From: Anaerolineae bacterium
GTDB taxonomy: Bacteria; Chloroflexota; Anaerolineae; Aggregatilineales; JAFGMM01
Assembly (NCBI GenBank): GCA_027494055.1
Contig: JAOSJO010000001.1
Span: 973,005-1,037,004 of the forward strand
DNA length: 64,000 nt
Direction of reading: 5' to 3'
Every line of letters begins with the position of its first letter. Position 1 is the stretch's first letter. The notes under the pieces were generated by a model. That model ran no database searches, had not been told where the DNA came from, and saw only the letters and a program-made list of their open reading frames with translations. Shown here piece after piece: positions 59,007 through 64,000 of the stretch. A program made the translations under genes and the position numbers.

Positions 59007-59762
59007 ATGGTCCGCCTGATTGAAGAGCTTTCGTGCAATGCGTGGCCGGCGCTGCAGACGACTCTCTACGATGGGTGGGTGCTGCGCTTTGCGGATGGCT
59101 ACACGCGGCGCGCGAATTCCGTCTACCCGCTGTACCCCTCCACGCTTAACCTGGAGGCGAAGATCGACCACTGCGAGCGCGTCTACGCGCGGCGGGGCCT
59201 GCCCGCGATCTTCAAGATGACCGCCGCCGCCCACCCGCAAGGCCTCGACCAGGCCCTGAGCGCGCGCGGCTACGTAAAGCAAGCGCCCACCAGCGTGCAG
59301 ACGCTCGACATCCCCGCGACGCCCGATCCGCCTCCGGGCAACGACATGCGCGTCACGCGCGAGCCGACCGACGCCTGGCGCGCCGCCTTCTGCGCGCTGA
59401 GCCACATCGACGATGCCCGCGCGGCGACCATGGCGCATATGCTCGCCAGCATCCTGCCGGAGACCGGCTTCATCGCGCTGTACCAGAGGGGCGAGCTGGG
59501 CGCGGTGGGCTTCGGCGTGGTGGAGCGCGGCTGGCTGGGCATCTTCGACATCGTGACGGCGGCGCACCTGCGCAAGCGGGGTCTGGGGCGGCAGTTGATG
59601 CAGGGGCTGCTCGCCTGGGGGCGGTCCCAGGGGGCGGTGCGCGCGTACCTGCAGGTGATGCTGGACAACGCGCCCGCGCTGCACCTCTACGCGCAACTCG
59701 GTTTTCGCGAGGTCTACCAGTACTGGTATCGATTCAGCGATCTGGCGCTGAAGCCATCATGA
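59007..59762 (+). CDS. GNAT family N-acetyltransferase, probable double-domain form
   Basis: About 251 residues. The C-terminal half carries the acetyl-CoA loop (AAHLRKRGLGRQLMQGLLAWG) and the closing ALHLYAQLGFREVYQYWYR; the N-terminal half looks like a degenerate GNAT domain. ATG 59007 follows AAGGCGG; a TTG at 58977 that overlaps the previous stop is an alternative. The acceptor is unknown. Next gene starts 17 bases on. Confidence 0.85.
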   Translation: MVRLIEELSCNAWPALQTTLYDGWVLRFADGYTRRANSVYPLYPSTLNLEAKIDHCERVYARRGLPAIFKMTAAAHPQGLDQALSARGYVKQAPTSVQTLDIPATPDPPPGNDMRVTREPTDAWRAAFCALSHIDDARAATMAHMLASILPETGFIALYQRGELGAVGFGVVERGWLGIFDIVTAAHLRKRGLGRQLMQGLLAWGRSQGAVRAYLQVMLDNAPALHLYAQLGFREVYQYWYRFSDLALKPS

Positions 59763-59779
59763 CGGGGGAGTGCATCCTG

Positions 59780-60794
59780 ATGAAACGAGCAGTTATTTGC
59801 GGCGTGCGCGCCGCGGCACTTGTCGACGCGCCGGAGCCACAACCGCAGGAAGATTGGGTCCTGGTCAAGGTCCACGCAGCGCCGATGTGCACCGAGTACA
59901 AGGCGTTCGTCGCCGGCGACAGGCGCGAGTATCTCGGCCACGAAGCCGCCGGGGAGGTGGTCGCGGTGGCCCGGCCAGGGCGGGTGCAGGTCGGGGACCG
60001 GGTCGTCGTGATGCCGGCGTATCCCTGTGGGCGCTGCCGGCTGTGCATTGCCGGCGATTACATCCACTGCGAGCACATGGTGGACTTCGCTGCGCTGGCC
60101 GGCTCGCTGGAGGGGAGCGCGACCTACGCGCAGTATCTCCTCAAGCCAGACTGGCTCCTGCCGGCGATCCCAGACGGCGTGTCCTATGAACACGCCTCGC
60201 TCGCATGTTGCGCCCTGGGGCCGACGTTCGGCGCGCTCCACGCGATGGGCGTCGGCGCGTTCGACACCGTGCTCATCACCGGGGCCGGCCCGGTCGGGCT
60301 GGGCGGCGTGGTGAACGCCCGCTTTCGCGGCGTGCGCGTCATCGTCGCCGAGTTTGCGCCGGGGCGCGCCGAGCGCGCGCGGCAGATGGGCGCGACGGTG
60401 GTCGATCCCCGCGCGCGCGACGCGCTTCAGCGGTTCATGGAGTTGACCGGCGGCGTGGGCGTGGATTGCGCGGTGGAGTGCTCTGGCGTCGTGGCGGCGC
60501 AGCGACTGTGCATCGACGCGACGCGGCGCAAGGGGCAGGTCGCTTTTTGTCGGCGAGTGCCGCGACCCGCTGCCGATCACCGTCAGCCCGGACATGCTGC
60601 GCAAGGGGCTGACGCTCATCGGATCGTGGCACTACAACCTGAGCCTGTTCCCCAGGGTGATGCAGGTCATTCAGGAGTCGCCGTTCGTCGAACTCCTGAT
60701 GAGCCACGTGCTCCCGATGAGCCAGATTCAGGCGGCGTTCGAGCTATCCGCGTCGGGTGAGGCGGCGAAGATCGTCCTCAAGCCGTGGGAATGA
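59780..60794 (+). CDS. Zinc-binding MDR dehydrogenase (frameshifted)
   Basis: About 338 residues. Structural zinc lobe CGRCRLCIAGDYIHC and catalytic GHEAAGE with Cys in AAPMCTEYKAF; Rossmann motif ITGAGPVGLGG. The frame breaks at the T-run 60544-60548; removing one T restores VAFVGECRDPLPITVSPD. GGGGGAG is 9 bases before ATG 59780; an ATG at 59759 overlapping the GNAT stop is an alternative start. Ends 7 bases before the convergent URO-D 10 gene. Likely a sugar or polyol dehydrogenase. Confidence 0.9.
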
Positions 60795-60801
60795 CCGCGC
60801 G

Positions 60802-61779
60802 TCAGCCGGTGGGCGGGACGGCTTCAGGCAGGTCGAGCGGGTACGCCCCAAAGCGCTCGACCGTCTCAGCGAGCGCGGCGATGTTGGCCTCCGGGTAGGG
60901 CATGGTCTGGTCCTGCCCGCACACGTAGCCGCCGTCCGGGCCCAGCGCTTTGAGCGCCCGGAGCGTCTCGCGCTGCACGTCGGCGGGCGCGCCCTGCAGC
61001 AAGACGCGCGAACTCACGCCGCCCCAAAACGAGAGCCTGTCGCCCCAGCGGGCCTTCAGCGCGGCGGCGTCGTTGCAACTGGCCTGCACCGGGTGCAGCA
61101 CGTCCAGGCCGATCTCCACCAGATCGCCCACAATCGCGCCGACTGCGCCGCACGAGTGCAGCCCGATCAGGCGGCCAGCGTCTTTCCAGACGCTGAAGAT
61201 TTCGGCGAGTGCAGGCTTGAACAGCTTGCGCCACGTCTCCGGACTCATCATCAGGGCGCGCTCGGTGCCATAGTCGTCGGTGAGCCAGCACATCTCCAGC
61301 CCGGCGCGCACCAGCCGCCGCGACATGCGCACGATGTAATCAGTTACCATCTCGACGATCAGCCGCGCGGAGTCGATGTCGGTCAGGGCGGTCACGAAGA
61401 AGTTGTCCATGCCGGTTAAGGCCCAGGCGCGGTCGAACGGGCCGAGCGGCAGGTGGGCAAGGTGCAGTTTGCCCGGCTCGCGCAGGCCTTCCAGCACGCG
61501 CGTGAAGCCGGGTTCGTCGGGGTCGGGCGGCTTGTAGGTCGCAAGCTTCGACAGGTTCGCCAGCGGGTGCACCGCCGGGAACGGCGTCGCGCCCCAGTCA
61601 TCCTCGGTGCGCTCCCAGCCTACGCCCCAGTGGTCGAAGAACAGCGCTTCGTCGCCGGCCCAGTCCTGCGGGTGCGCGCCGTCGTAGGCGAGGCGGTCCC
61701 AGGTCGGCTCGTACTGGTGCGGGACTCGTTCGGGCGCGCCCCGCGTGAGGGCCTGGATCAGGTTCTCTTTTGGGCCCAT
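60802..61779 (-). CDS. URO-D/MtaA-superfamily protein 10
   Basis: 325 residues, intact. Opening GPKENLIQALTRGAPERVPHQYEPTWD. Metal-motif equivalent His208-Ser-Cys210 (LHSCGA), then GDLVEIGLDVLHPVQASCND; a Cys (YVCGQDQTMPYPEAN) lies ten residues before the final motif, one off from the usual ligand position. AAGGA lies upstream of ATG 61779. Second gene of a minus-strand group (kinase, URO-D 11, URO-D 10), 14 bases after URO-D 11. Confidence 0.86.
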   Translation of the reverse strand: MGPKENLIQALTRGAPERVPHQYEPTWDRLAYDGAHPQDWAGDEALFFDHWGVGWERTEDDWGATPFPAVHPLANLSKLATYKPPDPDEPGFTRVLEGLREPGKLHLAHLPLGPFDRAWALTGMDNFFVTALTDIDSARLIVEMVTDYIVRMSRRLVRAGLEMCWLTDDYGTERALMMSPETWRKLFKPALAEIFSVWKDAGRLIGLHSCGAVGAIVGDLVEIGLDVLHPVQASCNDAAALKARWGDRLSFWGGVSSRVLLQGAPADVQRETLRALKALGPDGGYVCGQDQTMPYPEANIAALAETVERFGAYPLDLPEAVPPTG

Positions 61780-61793
61780 GCACGGACGTCCTT

Positions 61794-62912
61794 TCACGAA
61801 GTTGCGGCGGCCTCGTCGAACGCGGCGATGATGTTCTCCGGTGGCGTGCCCGGCTGCACCGAGTTCGCCGGGGCCATGATGTAGCGCTCCGGGCCGAGGG
61901 CGTCCAGGTAGCGGCGCACGTGCCGCCGCACGTCATCGGGCGCGCCGTCGGGCAGCACCGTCTGCACGTCCAACCCGCCGTGGAAGACCAGCCGGTCCCC
62001 GTATCGCCGGCGGAGCGCTTCCGGGTCCATGTGGCCGGGCAGCGGCTGGATGGGATTGAGCACCTGGACGCCGATCTCGATCAGGTCGTCGATCAGGCCC
62101 ATGATTGCCCCACACGAGTGGTAGAAGATCCGGGCGTTGGTGCGCGCGCGGAGCGCTTCATTCAGCGCCGCGTGGCGGGGCTTGACCAGATCGCGGTACA
62201 TCTGCGGCGAGATGAGCAGGCCATCCTGCCCGCCGAGGTCGTCGGCGGTTTCCACCATCTCGACGTAATCGCCCACCGCGTCGAGGAAGTGCTCCCACAT
62301 GCCGACGTGGACTGCCAGCACGCGGTCGAGCAGGGCCTCGGCGAAATCGCGGTCGGCGGCCATGTCCAGCATGAAACGCGCCATGCCGCGCAGGTTCCAG
62401 CAGTCCTGGAACACGCCCGAACCGATGTGGCCCGCCGCGAGCGCGTAGTCGCTCGTTTCGTAGAGCCGGCGCGCCTCCTCCGCCAGCCCCGCAACGCGAC
62501 CGGGGTCGTGCGGGTCGGGCCACGGGAAGGCCTCCAGGTCGTCGAGGGTCGCCTCCGCCAGCGGGTGCCCGATGCGCTCGTTGTACGGCCCGGTTGGCCG
62601 GTAGCCGACGCCCCACTCATCGCGGAAGGAACCGTCCGCCGCCACGGCCAGCGTGAACGACGCCGCCGGGCGCAGGTACACGCGGCGGAACGGCACGTCG
62701 AAACGCTGCAGGACGCGCTCGTCGAACGCGCCGATGGTGTTGAGCAGCGTGACGGTCTCGCCGTCGAGTGCGTCGCCGTAGCCCAGGTGCGCTTTCAGCG
62801 CCAGGTAGGCCGGCGTGCTCAGCGAGGCGACCCGTCCCCCCAGGTCAACGACAGGCCTGTCGGGGCGCTCACCCGCGAACACGGCGCGCACCCGGTCACG
62901 CGGTGATAGCAT
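61794..62912 (-). CDS. URO-D/MtaA-superfamily protein 11
   Basis: 372 residues, intact. SPRDRVRAVFAGERPDRPVVDLGGRVASL at the start; DDLGGQDGLLISPQMYRDLVKP; His265-Ser-Cys267 (YHSCGA) followed by DDLIEIGVQVLNPIQPLPGHMD; the variable ligand position holds Asn (APANSVQPGTPPEN). Its start is 49 bases downstream of the stop of the four-carbon-acid-sugar kinase gene, probably in the same transcript. Confidence 0.87.
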   Translation of the reverse strand: MLSPRDRVRAVFAGERPDRPVVDLGGRVASLSTPAYLALKAHLGYGDALDGETVTLLNTIGAFDERVLQRFDVPFRRVYLRPAASFTLAVAADGSFRDEWGVGYRPTGPYNERIGHPLAEATLDDLEAFPWPDPHDPGRVAGLAEEARRLYETSDYALAAGHIGSGVFQDCWNLRGMARFMLDMAADRDFAEALLDRVLAVHVGMWEHFLDAVGDYVEMVETADDLGGQDGLLISPQMYRDLVKPRHAALNEALRARTNARIFYHSCGAIMGLIDDLIEIGVQVLNPIQPLPGHMDPEALRRRYGDRLVFHGGLDVQTVLPDGAPDDVRRHVRRYLDALGPERYIMAPANSVQPGTPPENIIAAFDEAAATS

Positions 62913-62961
62913 GGCGTCTCTCCTCTCACTTCACCGGCCTTGCGCGCAGGGGCGGCGTGGG

Positions 62962-64000
62962 TCAGGCGGCGGCGTCCGGCCTCAGGGCGCGGGCGATCTC
63001 AGCCAGCGCCTCCGGGCCGCCGACGTTGCCCGGAAACACGCAGTACGGCAGGCCCGGATAGCGGCTCTCCGGCCCAAGCCGCCACACCGGGACGCCGGGG
63101 AGGATCTGCCCCATGACCAGCGCGCGCCGCACCGCCAGCCCCCTGGTCGCGATGTCGCTCGACGTGATGCCGCCCTTCGCAACCAGGTAGCGCGGGCGCG
63201 TCGCGATGGCGCGCGTGAGCGCCACCAGGCCGGCGGAGACCTGCTGCCCGATTGCCAGGTTGCGCTGCGCGTCCTCGCCCGTGACCAGCTCGCGGCTGGT
63301 GTAGGCGACGACGTCCTGGCCGCGCCGCAGCGCCCTGTTGACGGCGTCCGCGGCGCGGGCGATTTCGTCCCGCTGCGCGCCGCCGTCGAGCAGCTTCGCC
63401 ACATCGACCGGGACGCTGCACAGGCCTGGCTGCGCCAGCAGCGCGTTGACCTGCGCGGTGGTCCTGGGGACGTAAGACCCGACCACGAACAGCCCGCCCC
63501 CCGCCGCCGGAAGGTCGAGGTCGGCTTTGCCCAGCAGCGCGCGGGGCAGGATGCCGGCGCGCACGCGCACAAACGAGGCCGCCGTGCGGTAGAGGTAGCG
63601 CCGGCCCTGCGCCTCCGCATCCAGGAGGCCGGCCACGAACACCTCCAGGTCGCGATAGCTGGCGGCGTTGACGACGCAGACCCCGCCCTTTGGCAGCCCA
63701 AGGAGGCGCTCGGTCACGCGGCCCGGCCCGCCCAGGCGCAGGTCGTCAAGCGACACCGACGCGATCCCCGCGGCGCGAAACCGCCCGCCCGTCTTCTCCT
63801 CCACCCAGGCGCGCAGGTCCGACGCGCGGTAGCCGAAAACGGCGTCACGCGCGAACGGAGTCTCGCCCGCCGGGATCAGGGCATCGCCTTCGGCGACATA
63901 GTGCACATCGCCGAGGGTATAGCGCCCGCCCTCAAGGAAGAAGGGGATGATGAGCCAGGCGTCGAAGTCCGTTTCCAGCGCCGCCGCCAGCGCCTCGACC
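62962..64000 (-). CDS. Four-carbon acid sugar kinase family (OtnK/DUF1537), N-terminus outside window
   Basis: At least 346 residues; the frame is still open at base 64000, so the N-terminal part is missing. C-terminal nucleotide-binding features are seen: FVVGSYVPRTTAQVNALL, LVAKGGITSSDIATRGL, LGPESRYPGLPYCVFPGNVGG. Members phosphorylate tetronates such as threonate or erythronate, or are otherwise unassigned. As first gene of the minus-strand group it suggests that URO-D 10 and 11 act in a short-chain sugar-acid pathway. Confidence 0.88.
   Translation of the reverse strand, partial: VEALAAALETDFDAWLIIPFFLEGGRYTLGDVHYVAEGDALIPAGETPFARDAVFGYRASDLRAWVEEKTGGRFRAAGIASVSLDDLRLGGPGRVTERLLGLPKGGVCVVNAASYRDLEVFVAGLLDAEAQGRRYLYRTAASFVRVRAGILPRALLGKADLDLPAAGGGLFVVGSYVPRTTAQVNALLAQPGLCSVPVDVAKLLDGGAQRDEIARAADAVNRALRRGQDVVAYTSRELVTGEDAQRNLAIGQQVSAGLVALTRAIATRPRYLVAKGGITSSDIATRGLAVRRALVMGQILPGVPVWRLGPESRYPGLPYCVFPGNVGGPEALAEIARALRPDAAA

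Noticed and set aside
5492-60548. Programmed ribosomal frameshifting in the many split genes
   Set aside because: Shifts go in both directions at varied runs in unrelated families and lack slippery heptamers with downstream structures; sequencing error explains them better.
1-64000. Widespread pseudogenisation
   Set aside because: Broken genes keep all catalytic motifs on both sides of each single-base change and show no in-frame stops or larger deletions.

Overview
The window is a very GC-rich, densely coded bacterial chromosome segment. Its content resembles a carbohydrate-catabolising member of the Chloroflexota (Anaerolineae-like): binding-protein sugar importers, LacI/DeoR/IclR regulators, many Gfo/Idh/MocA, aldo-keto and zinc-type dehydrogenases, glycoside hydrolases, and an extraordinary number of uroporphyrinogen-decarboxylase (URO-D, PF01208)-fold proteins. 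The taxonomic call is an inference from gene content only. No rRNA, tRNA, CRISPR, transposase or phage gene was seen.

Layout. 1-1733: end of an ABC exporter. 1758-4360 (minus): three exported proteins (intradiol dioxygenase, dienelactone hydrolase, Vgb-like propeller). 4612-13813: LacI-controlled operon with URO-D 1, a sugar ABC importer (binding protein plus two permeases), a PhyH-type dioxygenase and a GH78 rhamnosidase. 14115-20813: URO-D 2; divergent DeoR versus aldolase/PfkB kinase; URO-D 3; cupin; M20 carbamoylase-like enzyme. 20951-32236: promoter and operator, Tat-exported FG-GAP protein, second ABC importer, SDR, PfkB sugar-acid kinase, KDPG-type aldolase, IclR and galactonate dehydratase, together a D-galactonate/De Ley-Doudoroff style route. 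32342-53193: a long plus-strand run with URO-D 4 to 8, an amidohydrolase, tandem NIF3 proteins, two aldo-keto reductases, a cysteine hydrolase, two unusual TIM-barrel (glycosidase-like) proteins, an MDR dehydrogenase, two Gfo/Idh enzymes, a nitrilase, a TIM-barrel isomerase and an acetamidase. 53292-55355 (minus): DUF624 protein and URO-D 9. 55539-60794: GH29 fucosidase, LacI, Gfo/Idh, GNAT, MDR. 60802-64000 (minus): URO-D 10, URO-D 11 and a four-carbon-acid-sugar kinase that leaves the window.

How it may work together. Exo-glycosidases (GH78, GH29) release deoxy sugars, two importers without their own ATPase take products up, and dehydrogenases plus aldonate dehydratase, kinase and aldolase steps route them to pyruvate and triose phosphates. 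The eleven divergent URO-D-fold proteins are spread through nearly every sub-operon, often directly beside a sugar oxidoreductase, and are the best candidate for an undescribed system. Their putative metal-binding residues vary in a patterned way, and no corrinoid protein is encoded nearby.

Caution. About forty single-base frameshifts interrupt otherwise intact genes, nearly all at short homopolymers and in both directions. They look like sequencing or assembly errors. I therefore annotate the affected genes as whole CDSs with the frameshift position given, not as pseudogenes.
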